The position numbers and the translations under genes are program-made. A model generated the notes under the pieces. That model had not been told where the DNA came from. It saw nothing but the letters and a program-made list of their open reading frames with translations, and did not search any database. Source: Bradyrhizobium erythrophlei (lineage in GTDB: Bacteria; Pseudomonadota; Alphaproteobacteria; Rhizobiales; Xanthobacteraceae). From it: DNA of 64,000 bases. The first letter of the stretch is position 1. Each line of letters starts with the position of its first letter. The DNA is taken from the NCBI RefSeq assembly GCF_900129425.1, contig NZ_LT670817.1:2666001-2730000 (forward strand). The letters run 5' to 3'. Positions 17,401 through 25,733 of this stretch are shown here, in pieces.

Positions 17401-17616
17401 GTGACGCGCACCGGCGAGCTGCAATTGCGGCCGGTGCTGATGACCTGCGTGGTCGCGGGCGTCGGGCTGTTGCCGGCGGCGCTGTCCGCGGGGATCGGAT
17501 CGCAGGTGCAAAAGCCGCTGGCGGTGGTGGTGGTCACCGGCATGATGCTGGCGCCGGTGGTCATTCTGGTGACGCTGCCGGTGCTGATCTCGCTCTTCTC
17601 GCGCCGGGCGCGGTAA
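14494..17616 (+). CDS. RND efflux pump, CzcA/CusA-like
   Basis: A 1040-residue inner-membrane RND proton antiporter with two periplasmic porter loops and about 12 membrane helices. It is closest in feel to the heavy-metal efflux (HME) branch: NLLSVGAIDFGLIVDATVIM in helix 4 keeps the acidic pattern D..D..E, and the N-terminus has AYPDPTPPMVDV. The second half shows ISLALIAVLLWFNFGSM and GIAVMDGIIILSQYN. The start at 14494 follows a weak ribosome site and gives the usual short cytoplasmic start. The adaptor is upstream and no outer-membrane factor is in the operon. The substrate is not determined. Confidence 0.92.
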   Translation: MDRLVAIAVSRRYLMVGLLAVVMIGGLIAFKQLNIEAYPDPTPPMVDVVTQSPGLSSEEIERYITIPIETQVSGIKNLTTIRTISLYGLSDVKLQFSFDYTYDEALQQVLNRLSQLAPLPGNVQPAISPLSAIGEIYRYRLVGPPNYSVLDLKTLQDWVLQRRFRAVPGVIDVTGWGGKTKTYEIQVDFNKLVAYGLTLPQLLQSVSNSNINVGGNTVNIGSQSAVVRGVGLIRSIDDLANTMVSQSGGNPVLVKDVATVTIGEKPRLGIAGLDQDDDIVQGIVLMRRGEQSSPTILRVEQLVASINNSSILPPGVRIERIYDRKDLIDITTATVLHNMVVGILLIVLLQWIFLGDLRSALIVGATIPFALFFAVIILVLRGESANLLSVGAIDFGLIVDATVIMVEAIFRRLSQTTALSEAEQSHISTDTTMGMKSHAILSASADVSRSIFFAAAIIIAAFLPLFTLSGVEGNIFGPMARTYAYALAGGLLATFTVTPALSAIILPSHVQETETWIMAFLHRLYVPVLNWAVDNRKLVMAGAIGLVVMTVICGRLLGLEFLPKLEEGNLWIRATLPPTISLQEGNAYVNEMRKLIRSFPEVEAVVSQHGRPDDGTDAAGLFNAEFFAPLKPASEWPDTHDKDELTARMLAKLQDKFPGVEFNFSQYLQDNVSEAVSGVKGENSIKLYGNDLQALTDTANKIKSVLSTVQGITDLAVFTSLGQPTIQIDIDRAKAARYGLAPGDINATIKVAIGGDTAGDLYEPGSDRHFPIIVRLAPEYRKSAEAIQNLRIGAPGPNGTITQIPLSEVASINLVSGAAYIYREQQERYLPIKFSVRERDLGGAVREAQEKVAAQVKLPPGSRIEWVGEFGNLQDAIRRLSIVVPISLALIAVLLWFNFGSMVDTLLAMSVIPMAIFGGVLGLLITGIPFSVSAAIGFIALFGIAVMDGIIILSQYNQLIDEGFDRVRAVTRTGELQLRPVLMTCVVAGVGLLPAALSAGIGSQVQKPLAVVVVTGMMLAPVVILVTLPVLISLFSRRAR

Positions 17617-17621
17617 GCGGC

Positions 17622-17667
17622 CGCGTTTTCCAGTGAAGTGGAAGCCGGTTCGCGTGAAGAAAACGCG
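17622..17667. repeat. Intergenic inverted repeat after the RND operon
   Basis: CGCGTTTTC at 17622-17630 and GAAAACGCG at 17659-17667 are exact reverse complements around a 28-nt loop containing AGTGAAGTGGAAGCCGG. There is no T-tract, so it is more likely a dispersed repeat than a terminator. The rest of the gap to 17903 shows nothing else. Confidence 0.55.
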
Positions 17668-17903
17668 TCAAACAAGAGAGCCCGGGCGAGACCGATGCTG
17701 CCGGCGACTACAATGTGATCTCAGCAAGTGCCTCATGACGTACTTGCTGGAGCATTGCTCCACCCTCGACCTTGAACGGGAGGTTATAGGGCGAAGCGTC
17801 AGGCGGGAAGGGCCTTGCATCAGGCGCGACGCCGACAAGGCTCAGCCATCGAACCGCGCACCCGGCGAGTCCGGGCAGTGGCCGGGATCCGCCGAGACGA
17901 GGC

Positions 17904-19367
17904 CTACCAGAGCGCGCTATCTGGAGTATCCGGAAGGTCGATGGCTTTGCGTAACGCATCGATGTGGGGCATCGGGCCGCCGCCGGGTGCAAGCGCCCAA
18001 TACAGCGTGTGACTGAAGACGGGCGATTGCCCCCGCAAATCTTTCAAATCGATGTCGCGTATGCCCGCCCCGAAAACCGGTGCGAGCGGTCCGGAAATGA
18101 TATCGCCGCGAAGAATTGGGCGATGTGTGTCGTAGATGTTGGTCCACCGTACCGCCGCGAAGGGCGCGGCATGATGCAGCGACCATGTTTTCGGCGGCCG
18201 TAAAAAATAAGAGAACAGGCCTTGCGGAGGTCCGAGGACCGCGGCTGTGGGTGGCGGCGCCGGCCGGTCGTGAATTTTTCGACTTTGCTCAGTCTGAATC
18301 ACCTGGAATTGCGGGCAGTTGGTCGGAAATAACCAATCCCCGATCTTGTCACTCAGATCTTTGGCGTCGCGCGCCAGCAGGAATGGCGCGTGGGTGAGGG
18401 GCGATCCAAGGGTCACCAGATCCGAAATCAGCCATTCCTCAGTTGGTTCTCGCGGCCGGCCGGTTCCGTCTTCGCCGCCGCTCCGCATCGCCAATCGCAG
18501 GCTCCGTTGCGCCTCGCGATACGCTTGCATCAGGTCCACACGATTGGCATCGGTCGCGGCGGCGAGCGAATGCGCAGCCGTTTCGACCGCGCGCAATTTC
18601 TGGAAGACCGGGTCGTCTTCTTCATGAACCACCAACGCATCGCGGCGGGTGGCCCAAAACAGCGACACGAGATCGTAGGCAATGATGCTGCCGAGGCTGT
18701 GGGCGACCATGATGATGCGCTCGTAGGATTTGGTATCGTGGAGATCCTGCAAGAGTTTAAGGCCACGTTCGCGAATGGCGTGACGCATCGCAATGTTGCG
18801 TGGGTCGGCGCGGACGTAGCGCGCAACGTCCCCGAGGTAAGGTGAAATGAGGCGTTTCATGATGTAGCCGAACCCGGCCGCAGCAATGGCGAAGACGGCA
18901 TGCCACCAGCCGCCGGGCCACGGCGACAGGGCGAGTGCGGAGACGATGAGGATGATCGCCGAGGCCGCCCAAAGCGCGATCCAAATCCCCATCAGGCCGT
19001 TTGGAACCTGGCTCGGCCAGCGCAGGAGCAAGATCTGTATCCAGTCCCAAACCTCCTCAACAGTGGTGCCTTCGGCGAGATCGGCCCAATAGAATTCGAA
19101 GAAATCCGCCCGCGGTCCTCTTTCGGTGGAACTCGCTTGCGGCTTGGTCCACCGCGTCGTGATCCGGCGCAATTCCAGCGAGCCCGCCGCGCCATCCGGC
19201 ATGAACCAGATATCTTCGGCCTTTTCATCGGCAGGTGTCGCAGGCCATTGTGCAGCCTTGTTGGCCACCCAGGCGGCTTCGACGAAGCCGCGCAACGTTT
19301 CCATCGGAATTTGCTCACCCATTCCGTGGGTAACCACTATCGCAACCTTCTTTGGCGGACCCGGCAT
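17904..19367 (-). CDS. Membrane-anchored alpha/beta-hydrolase-like protein
   Basis: A 487-residue protein with a lipase-type fold split by membrane helices. The N-terminus has the strand-turn VAIVVTHGMGEQ typical of hydrolase oxyanion regions. Two hydrophobic segments follow at about 125-147 and 152-170. The nucleophile elbow MVAHSLGS places Ser224 as the likely catalytic residue. A late strand LVTLGSPLTHAPF follows, as in lipases and thioesterases. The acid and histidine partners cannot be assigned with certainty. Lipid or ester hydrolysis at the membrane is inferred; the substrate is unknown and the neighbours do not help. Confidence 0.72.
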   Translation of the reverse strand: MPGPPKKVAIVVTHGMGEQIPMETLRGFVEAAWVANKAAQWPATPADEKAEDIWFMPDGAAGSLELRRITTRWTKPQASSTERGPRADFFEFYWADLAEGTTVEEVWDWIQILLLRWPSQVPNGLMGIWIALWAASAIILIVSALALSPWPGGWWHAVFAIAAAGFGYIMKRLISPYLGDVARYVRADPRNIAMRHAIRERGLKLLQDLHDTKSYERIIMVAHSLGSIIAYDLVSLFWATRRDALVVHEEDDPVFQKLRAVETAAHSLAAATDANRVDLMQAYREAQRSLRLAMRSGGEDGTGRPREPTEEWLISDLVTLGSPLTHAPFLLARDAKDLSDKIGDWLFPTNCPQFQVIQTEQSRKIHDRPAPPPTAAVLGPPQGLFSYFLRPPKTWSLHHAAPFAAVRWTNIYDTHRPILRGDIISGPLAPVFGAGIRDIDLKDLRGQSPVFSHTLYWALAPGGGPMPHIDALRKAIDLPDTPDSALW

Positions 19368-19517
19368 TGCTGTTACCCCCGCTCGTCATCGCAAAAATTT
19401 CGGCTCGGGCAATCTATGGTTGCATCATGAAGCAGTCGACGCTGTTGGACAAGAGCGGAATCATGGCATTGCTTACTGCTCGGGCAGCGCGCGCGTGCAT
19501 TCGGCGAAGACGACAGC

Positions 19518-20066
19518 TCAGCGATCAAGCGCTGCACGGACTTCCGCGACCAGTTCGGGCAACGGCCGGGATCCGTCGAGACGCAGAACGTGACAGGGCA
19601 AGGCGGCCAGCCATGCCTGATGTTTCGCCAAACTGCGGCCTTCGCGATCGCCGTCATCATAACGCGATGCCCATTCGATGAATTCATCGAACTCCTCGTG
19701 CCGCCAGCCGCCGGGCGCCACCGCATCGGTGCCGAAGTGGGTGGCCTCGCGGGCACGCAAGCGCTGCAGGCGAAGCTCCTTTGGCGTTGTCAGGAAGACC
19801 ACCAGATCGAAGCGCACAACGTTGGGGTCGCCCCATCCCTCGAGCGATCCGCTCAGCACCCAATCCGCGCGCGGCAAGAATACCTCGCGCATCAGCCGCA
19901 GACGCTCGGCAATTTCCCGCTTGTCTCGATAGGGCGGTGTCGTCGGTTGCCAGAAATAATCGTCGGTGTCGTGATGCGGAATGGCCAGAGCGTCGGCGAG
20001 CGCACGGCCCAGGCTCGTGACGCCGGCGCCCGACGCTCCCATGATGTGAATGCGGCAGCTTTTCAT
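19518..20066 (-). CDS. P-loop nucleoside/nucleotide kinase-like ATPase
   Basis: A 182-residue P-loop protein. The N-terminus RIHIMGASGAGVTSLGRALA is a Walker A related to adenylate-kinase-like proteins, although the canonical GK(S/T) lysine is replaced (GAGVTS). Next come DTDDYFW, typical of the substrate-binding loop in these kinases, and a lid-like arginine-rich stretch RLQRLRAREATHFG. This grouping matches proteins annotated as AAA family ATPases or topology modulation-like kinases. Loss of the Walker lysine makes catalysis doubtful. It is 16 bp downstream of the TolC-like gene's end on the same strand. Confidence 0.75.
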   Translation of the reverse strand: MKSCRIHIMGASGAGVTSLGRALADALAIPHHDTDDYFWQPTTPPYRDKREIAERLRLMREVFLPRADWVLSGSLEGWGDPNVVRFDLVVFLTTPKELRLQRLRAREATHFGTDAVAPGGWRHEEFDEFIEWASRYDDGDREGRSLAKHQAWLAALPCHVLRLDGSRPLPELVAEVRAALDR

Positions 20067-20082
20067 GGCGCTGGTCTGAAGT

Positions 20083-21552
20083 TCATTGCCCCGAGGGCGT
20101 GCGCAGGCCCTGCCAGGCGTCGCGGACCTGATGGTAGTGCACCTCCGGCAGATAATCCGGCGTATTGAGCGCCAGCGTCTTGACGTCGAGCCTGCCGATG
20201 GCGCTGAGCAGCGTGTAGGAGGCGATCACCCGGTCGCGTTGCGCGCCGATCAGCCGCGCCTTCGCCGAAACCAGATCGGCCTCCGAGTTCAACACGTCGA
20301 CCGTGGTGCGCTGGCCGCCCTGTGCTTCCTTCTGCACGCCCTGAAGCGCCACCGTCGCAGCGCGCACTTCGGACTCCGAAGCGGTTACCGCGATCTTGGC
20401 GCCTTCATTCGCGACCCAGGCGCCGATGGCCGCAGTACGGGCCTGATTGCGAACCTGATCGAGCACCAGCCGGCTCTGCGCTGTCACTTCCTTGGCCTGC
20501 CGGGTCTGCGACGCCGCGGTGCCGCCGTCGTAGATCGGTGCCGTGACCTGGCCGATCACCGAAGCCTGATCGGTTCGAAAGGTGCTCAGACTGGGATCCG
20601 CATCCGAGCTGTGGCTGGCGCTCCCCTGCAGAGTGATGGTAGGCAGCAGGCTGCTTTCGGCGACGCGGATCGTGGTCGAGGCGACATCGACGTCGAAGCC
20701 CGCGGCCATGACCGCCGGATGTTCCTTGAAGGCCAGCGCGATCGCGTCTTCCCGGCTGCGCGGCAAAAACCGGTCGACGGTATCGGCGGATCTCAATTGC
20801 CCGGGTGGATTGCCGATCACCTGGGCGTAGGTCGCCTGGCTGATGGCGTAATTGACCTCCGCGGCGTTCAGATCGGCAAGGCCACGGCTGAGCCGCGCTT
20901 CCGCCTGCGAGGTATCGGTCGGTGTCACGTCACCGGCATTGAGACGCCTTTGGGTGATGGTGAGGGTTTCGCGCAGGAATGCGACATTGGTGCGCTGCGC
21001 TTCGACCAGCGACTGGTTGGCCAGTACATTGCTGTAGGCGGTAACGGCGTCGAGCAGCACGCCCTGGCCGACATTGCGCAGGGCTTCGCGGCCCGACTGC
21101 ACCTGCAGTTCCGCCACCCGCACGCTGTTGGCGGTCTTGAAGCCGTTGAACAGCGTCTGCGTCACCGTTACCCCGATGGTCCAGGGTTTCAGGTTCGCCG
21201 ATTGAAAGGTGTTGTCCGGCAGCAGGTCGCGCACCGCCTGCAGCCCGACGCTGAGACTGGCGATGATCTGCGGCCGGTAGCCCGCGAGCGCCTGTGGCAC
21301 GTTCTCGTCGGTGGCGCGCTGCCGCGCCCGTTCTGCATTGAGCTGCGGATTGGACTGATAGGCCTTGGCCATGGCCTCGGGGAGCGATTCGGCCGATGCT
21401 GGGGTGGCAACAAAACCCAGGGCCGCGGCACCGGAAAAACCGACGCAAATGGTCACGCCAAGGCAAATGCCCGATCGAAGCATGCGCCTTCCCACGTGGC
21501 CAACTTTAGCGGCACGTCCAACCATGTGATCCCGTAGCAACTCCCCGGCCAT
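20083..21552 (-). CDS. TolC-family outer-membrane efflux protein
   Basis: A 489-residue TolC-type channel, expected to form a trimeric outer-membrane tunnel for type I secretion or RND pumps. After a signal peptide (the hydrophobic run ICLGVTICVGFSGAA and PASAES cleavage) the mature part opens with LPEAMAKAYQSNPQLNAERA, the TolC start. Two internal repeats of helical hairpins carry TLTITQRRLNAGDVTPTD and the later TQRTTVDVL-like segment GGQRTTVDVLNSE. The signal suggests the real start may be an internal Met near 21483 or 21525. It is 3.6 kb from the RND pair with unrelated genes between; partnership is possible but unproven. Confidence 0.9.
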   Translation of the reverse strand: MAGELLRDHMVGRAAKVGHVGRRMLRSGICLGVTICVGFSGAAALGFVATPASAESLPEAMAKAYQSNPQLNAERARQRATDENVPQALAGYRPQIIASLSVGLQAVRDLLPDNTFQSANLKPWTIGVTVTQTLFNGFKTANSVRVAELQVQSGREALRNVGQGVLLDAVTAYSNVLANQSLVEAQRTNVAFLRETLTITQRRLNAGDVTPTDTSQAEARLSRGLADLNAAEVNYAISQATYAQVIGNPPGQLRSADTVDRFLPRSREDAIALAFKEHPAVMAAGFDVDVASTTIRVAESSLLPTITLQGSASHSSDADPSLSTFRTDQASVIGQVTAPIYDGGTAASQTRQAKEVTAQSRLVLDQVRNQARTAAIGAWVANEGAKIAVTASESEVRAATVALQGVQKEAQGGQRTTVDVLNSEADLVSAKARLIGAQRDRVIASYTLLSAIGRLDVKTLALNTPDYLPEVHYHQVRDAWQGLRTPSGQ

Positions 21553-21765
21553 CCGCCCCCGCCGACGCCTTCGACAGGTTTACCTGTTTAGGGCCGGTGG
21601 CCGCCACAGGCAAACCGTCGGGCGCGCAAATCACGCGAATTCAGTGCTTTGCTGTTGCCGGTTCGTCACAGACGAATATCAGGAGCAAATACGCTATAGC
21701 TGCTGGCGGCTGCGTCCGATTCTAGGCCGCGGGCCGTCCCAATTGCGCGCCCAGGCCTGGACTTG

Positions 21766-23628
21766 ATGCCGAACCTGTTCACCGACCCCGATGCCATTGC
21801 GGAGGATATCATCCGCGATGTCGGGACCGATCTGGTGGTCGGGCTGCCGCTCGGGCTCGGCAAGGCCAACCACATCGTCAACGCGCTCTACGCGCGCGCG
21901 GCCGCCGACCGCACCATCAATCTGACCTTCTTTTCCGCGCTGACGCTGGAAAAGCCAAGCCCCAAAAACCTGATCGAGCGGCGCTTCATCGCCCCGGTCA
22001 TCGACCGGCTGTTCGGCGGCTATCCCGATCTCGCCTATGCCGACGGACTGCATGCCAATGCGTTGCCGCCCAATATAAGGGTGATCGAGTTTTTCTTTCT
22101 GGCGGGAAAATGGCTGCATGTGCCGTTCGCGCAGCAACACTACATTTCCGCAAATTATACCCATGCGTCGTCATATCTGCTGGCGCGCGGGCTCAACGTC
22201 GTCACGCAGCTGGTGGCAAAGCGCGTCGTCGACGGCGTCGTGCGCTACAGCCTGAGCTGCAACACCGATACCACGCTGGATCTCCTGCGCGCCCGGGCCG
22301 AAGGCCGCGCGTCATTCAAGCTGATCGGCCAGGTCAACTCCGAACTGCCGTTCATGCCGGGTGAGGGCGATCTGCCGGCGGAGGAGTTCAGCGCGGTGCT
22401 GGATAGCCCCGCGACCGAGTTTCCGCTGTTCGCGCCGCCGTCCGAACCGATCACCGACACCAAATACGCCATCGGCCTGCACGCCGCAGGGCTGGTGCGC
22501 GATGGCGGCACGCTGCAAATCGGGATCGGACAGATCGGCGACGCGCTGGCGCAGGGGCTGATCGTCCGCCACCGCGACAACGCGCAATTTCACGCTATTG
22601 TGAGGCGTCTGGCCCCGGGAACGGCGCCGCTCACGGCGCGGGAGGCCGGATCGCTCGAAAAGGGTCTGTACGGTGTCAGCGAAATGCTGACCGAGGCATT
22701 TCTCGTTTTGATCGATGCCGGTATTCTCAGGCGCGAAGTCGATGGCGTCGTGCTGCACGGCGCGTTTTTTCTGGGGCCGAAATCCTTTTATCGCGCGTTG
22801 CGCGAGATGACGCCAAGCCAAATCGCGCGGATCCGGATGATGCCGGTATCCTTTACCAACGAACTCTATGGCGACGAGGACATCAAGCGGCGCGCCCGCA
22901 TCGACGCCCGCTTCATCAACAACGCGATGATGGCGACCTTGATGGGAGCGGCGATTTCCGACGGCCTCGAAGACGGACAGGTCGTCAGCGGCGTCGGCGG
23001 ACAGTACAATTTCGTGGCGCAGGCATTCGCGCTGCGGGGCGCGCGTTCGATTCTCACGGTCGAGGCGACCCGGAAGGCCGGCGCCAGAACGCAATCGAAC
23101 ATTCGCTGGAGCTATGGCCACGAGACCATTCCTCGGCACCTGCGCGACGTCATCGTCACCGAATACGGCGTCGCCGATCTCAGGGGAAAGTCCGACGCCG
23201 ATGTGATCGCGGCGATGCTCGCCGTTGCGGACAGCCGCTTTCAGGCCGAACTGGCGCGGCAGGCCAAGGACGCCGGCAAGCTGCCCAAAAACTTCGAAAT
23301 TCCGGCCGCGCAGCGCGAGAATCTTCCCGAGCGGATTGCCAGCGCGTTAAAGCCTGCGCGGGAGGCCGGCCTGCTGCCATCGTTTCCGTTCGGCAGCGAT
23401 TTTACCGATACCGAGCAGCTGCTGATTCCGGCCTTGCAAATCCTGCAGGAAGCACAGCGGACGCCGCTGCGCCTGCCGGGATTGTTGTGGCAAGGTTTGA
23501 CGCACACCCCGGATGTGGCCGACCACGAATGCCTGGCGCGGCTCGGCCTCGATGCGCCCGTAACATGGTCGGAACGCGCCTACCGCGCGCTGGTCAGCGC
23601 GGCGCTGGCGAGGAGCAGGGCAGGCTAA
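21766..23628 (+). CDS. Acetyl-CoA hydrolase/transferase family protein
   Basis: A 620-residue protein of the acetyl-CoA hydrolase/transferase class, enzymes that move CoA between acetate and other acids or hydrolyse acetyl-CoA. The C-terminal half carries the family sequences GGQYNFVAQAFALRGARSI and VTEYGVADLRGKSDADV, while the N-terminal half (about 1-200) is less conserved than in the shorter family members. The start is placed at the ATG at 21766; the TTG one codon earlier is an alternative. It is divergent from the TolC-like gene. The physiological acyl acceptor is unknown. Confidence 0.87.
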   Translation: MPNLFTDPDAIAEDIIRDVGTDLVVGLPLGLGKANHIVNALYARAAADRTINLTFFSALTLEKPSPKNLIERRFIAPVIDRLFGGYPDLAYADGLHANALPPNIRVIEFFFLAGKWLHVPFAQQHYISANYTHASSYLLARGLNVVTQLVAKRVVDGVVRYSLSCNTDTTLDLLRARAEGRASFKLIGQVNSELPFMPGEGDLPAEEFSAVLDSPATEFPLFAPPSEPITDTKYAIGLHAAGLVRDGGTLQIGIGQIGDALAQGLIVRHRDNAQFHAIVRRLAPGTAPLTAREAGSLEKGLYGVSEMLTEAFLVLIDAGILRREVDGVVLHGAFFLGPKSFYRALREMTPSQIARIRMMPVSFTNELYGDEDIKRRARIDARFINNAMMATLMGAAISDGLEDGQVVSGVGGQYNFVAQAFALRGARSILTVEATRKAGARTQSNIRWSYGHETIPRHLRDVIVTEYGVADLRGKSDADVIAAMLAVADSRFQAELARQAKDAGKLPKNFEIPAAQRENLPERIASALKPAREAGLLPSFPFGSDFTDTEQLLIPALQILQEAQRTPLRLPGLLWQGLTHTPDVADHECLARLGLDAPVTWSERAYRALVSAALARSRAG

Positions 23629-23660
23629 CTCCAGCGTCGTCTAATGACATCATCCATCGT

Positions 23661-23707
23661 GTCCCGGACGCGGTGCAGCGCGTAGCGGTGCACCGCAGAG
23701 CCGGGAC
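23661..23707. repeat. Palindromic repeat, family C
   Basis: GTCCCGG at 23661-23667 pairs with CCGGGAC at 23701-23707, with an inner GCGGTGCA/TGCACCGC stem. It lies between convergent genes and may also help to end transcription. Confidence 0.65.
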
Positions 23708-23773
23708 CCATCGCATGTCGCAAACATTGAGGCCCCGGATCAGTTCGTGCCGCGCAGCCTCCGGGAACGAATC

Positions 23774-24553
23774 CTACCTGTTCTTGTTCACCGGCTTACG
23801 CTTCTCGATGAACGCCGCCATGCCTTCGGAGCGGTCCTCCAGCGCGAAGGTCGAGTGAAACAGATTACGCTCGACGTTGATTCCTTCCGACAAGGGCGTC
23901 TCGAACGCGCGGTTGATGGCTTCCTTTGCCATCGCCGCCGCCGGCCGCGACATCGAGGCGATTTTTTCGGCCGCCGCCAGCGCTTCATCCATCAATTTGC
24001 CCGCAGGCACGACGCGGCTGACCAGGCCCGAACGTTCGGCTTCCGCCGCGTCCATCATCCGCCCGGTGAGACAAAGGTCCATCGCCTTGGATTTGCCGAC
24101 CGCGCGGGTCAGCCGCTGGGTTCCGCCGATGCCTGGGATGGTGCCGAGCGTAATCTCCGGCTGGCCGAATTTTGCGGTGTCGGCGGCGATGATGATGTCG
24201 CACATCATCGCCAGCTCGCAGCCACCGCCGAGCGCATAGCCGCTGACGGCGGCAATAGTCGGTTTGCGGCAACTGGCGACGCGGTCGCCGCCAACAGCCG
24301 TGAAATCACTGGAGAACATGTCGATGAAGGTTTTCGGCTGCATTTCCTTGATGTCGGCGCCGGCGGCAAAGGCCTTTTCGCCGCCGGTCAGCAGGATGCA
24401 TCCGATCTTGTCGTCGGCTTCAAGATCGTCGACGGCGGCTGCGATTTCCCTGAATACGCCGAAGGACAGCGCATTGAGCATCTTCGGGCGATTCAGCGTG
24501 ATGACGCCGACCCCGCCTTTGCTTTCGACGATGATGTGTTCGAACGTGCTCAT
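23774..24553 (-). CDS. Enoyl-CoA hydratase/isomerase family protein
   Basis: A 259-residue crotonase. The typical start ITLNRPKMLNALSF is followed by the oxyanion strand AFAAGADIKEM and the two active-site glutamate regions GGCELAMMCDI and GQPEITLGTIPG, then GIGGTQRLTRAVG. Such enzymes hydrate 2-enoyl-CoA in fatty-acid oxidation. The pattern is closest to the short-chain EchA/PaaF-like group. It is convergent with the acetyl-CoA hydrolase gene and separated from it by a palindromic repeat. Confidence 0.94.
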   Translation of the reverse strand: MSTFEHIIVESKGGVGVITLNRPKMLNALSFGVFREIAAAVDDLEADDKIGCILLTGGEKAFAAGADIKEMQPKTFIDMFSSDFTAVGGDRVASCRKPTIAAVSGYALGGGCELAMMCDIIIAADTAKFGQPEITLGTIPGIGGTQRLTRAVGKSKAMDLCLTGRMMDAAEAERSGLVSRVVPAGKLMDEALAAAEKIASMSRPAAAMAKEAINRAFETPLSEGINVERNLFHSTFALEDRSEGMAAFIEKRKPVNKNR

Positions 24554-24634
24554 GGTACACCCCGGCGCCTGATGTGGCGGGCAATGTGCCCGCTGGCGGG
24601 GTGGGCTTCAAGTGACGTTTGCGTCCGTGTCCCG

Positions 24635-24666
24635 CACCGGAGCAGCGCTATCGCGCTGCTCCGGTG
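24635..24666. repeat. Perfect hairpin, family C-like
   Basis: CACCGGAGCAGCGC at 24635-24648 and GCGCTGCTCCGGTG at 24653-24666 form a 14-bp perfect stem with a 4-nt loop, preceded by GTCCGTGTCCCG. It lies between two leftward genes. Confidence 0.65.
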
Positions 24667-24696
24667 AACCGACCCCCCAATTCCATTGCGCAGCCA

Positions 24697-25380
24697 TCAT
24701 GCCATGAACATGCGTGCAGCGGAGGCCATCGTCAGCAGCGCGCCGAACCCGATGAAGATTTTTCCGATCAGGGAGGCCTGGTCCCAGCTGGAGCTTCCGG
24801 CGCTATTTGCCATCACCGGCGCCGCAGGCGCGGCCATCACCGGCGCTGCCGGCGCATTGGCTGCGGCCGTTGCCGGGGGCGGCGCGGGTGGCGTGCCGTC
24901 GTGGAGCGCACGATCGACGTCGTTGAGCTGATCGGCGGAGACCACCGGGGTCTCCATTGCGGGCGGGGTGTCGGCCAGATTGCCCGGCGCGGTCTGCAGA
25001 ATATCGTTAGCCCGTGCGGACATCGCCCTGGCGTTGCCGGCCGGCGTGTCGGTCGAGGTCAGTTGTGCGTTGGCGTTGGCGACCGATGGCGGGATCGGGG
25101 ATGAACTGTCGCCGTCATCGGTCGCGGCGTCGGCGGTTTTCTTGGTGTCAGATGGTTTCACCGCGACCTTGCTGGACTTGCGATGTGCGAAGCTTTTCCA
25201 GTGGTGCGAGCTGTGTTTGACGTATTTGTTGAGCGCAATGGGTGCCCCCGGGGTGCTTTCGGATGTCGAACCTGCGGTCTCGTTGTCAGCGGCCGTCACG
25301 GCTTGCGATGGCCCTGCTAAACCCACAAAGAGTCCTGTTGCTAGTATCAAGGCCGAGCACCCACTGGCTTTGATGTTCAT
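24697..25380 (-). CDS. Secreted or anchored proline/alanine-rich protein of unknown function
   Basis: A 227-residue protein. A Sec-type signal (ALILATGLFVGLAG with SQAV-TA cleavage) is followed by a low-complexity Ser/Thr/Pro/Ala-rich body and a C-terminal hydrophobic helix IGKIFIGFGALLTMASAARM. This looks like a periplasmic protein with a membrane end, but no known domain is recognised. Its ATG at 25380 has a GGGGAG site 8 nt upstream; a longer frame starting at 25524 lacks such support. It is divergent from the sigma factor gene. The function is unknown. Confidence 0.65.
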   Translation of the reverse strand: MNIKASGCSALILATGLFVGLAGPSQAVTAADNETAGSTSESTPGAPIALNKYVKHSSHHWKSFAHRKSSKVAVKPSDTKKTADAATDDGDSSSPIPPSVANANAQLTSTDTPAGNARAMSARANDILQTAPGNLADTPPAMETPVVSADQLNDVDRALHDGTPPAPPPATAAANAPAAPVMAAPAAPVMANSAGSSSWDQASLIGKIFIGFGALLTMASAARMFMA

Positions 25381-25689
25381 TTGGCAATCTCCCCATTTGC
25401 CCGCCCCCAAAGCGCAATGAGACCTCATGCCGTGTCCGCAGCGGGGCAGAAAAAGGGAATCTTCGGGTGAGTCCGGGCGAAAGCAGGGCAACGGCGCTGC
25501 TCTCGGCGAGTGCGGCCCGGGCATTTCGTTCGCGCAATGTTTTGGAATGGCTGCAACGGGTGTCAGGCAGACCGATCGATGTTATGAGCCTGCCCGGACC
25601 GACTTGTAGTCGTTGCGATTCCCGAGTCCGGGGCGACGATCGCAATGCTTAAAGCCTTATCACGAGTTCGTGATCGGAGAAGTTTCGAC

Positions 25690-25714
25690 GTAACAAATTG
25701 AAAGATCGACCGAA
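25690..25714 (+). promoter_or_regulatory. Candidate SigF-type promoter of the sigma/anti-sigma pair
   Basis: GTAAC at 25690-25694, a 16-nt spacer and CGAA at 25711-25714 resemble the GTAACC-N16-CGAA sites reported for Caulobacter SigF; spacing differs by one if the full hexamer is used. It ends 19 bp before the preferred GTG start, as expected for autoregulation. Confidence 0.45.
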
Positions 25715-25733
25715 TTGCAGTGTGGGAGCGCGC

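Noticed and set aside
17622..17667. Terminator of the RND operon
   Set aside because: The 28-nt loop and lack of a T-tract make a repeat more likely.
20086..21537. 483-codon open frame antisense to the TolC-like gene
   Set aside because: Arginine- and glycine-rich translation typical of shadows; the TolC frame has a signal peptide and family motifs.
25698..25733. TTG start for the SigF-like factor
   Set aside because: A GTG with a good ribosome site follows, and a candidate promoter covers the TTG.
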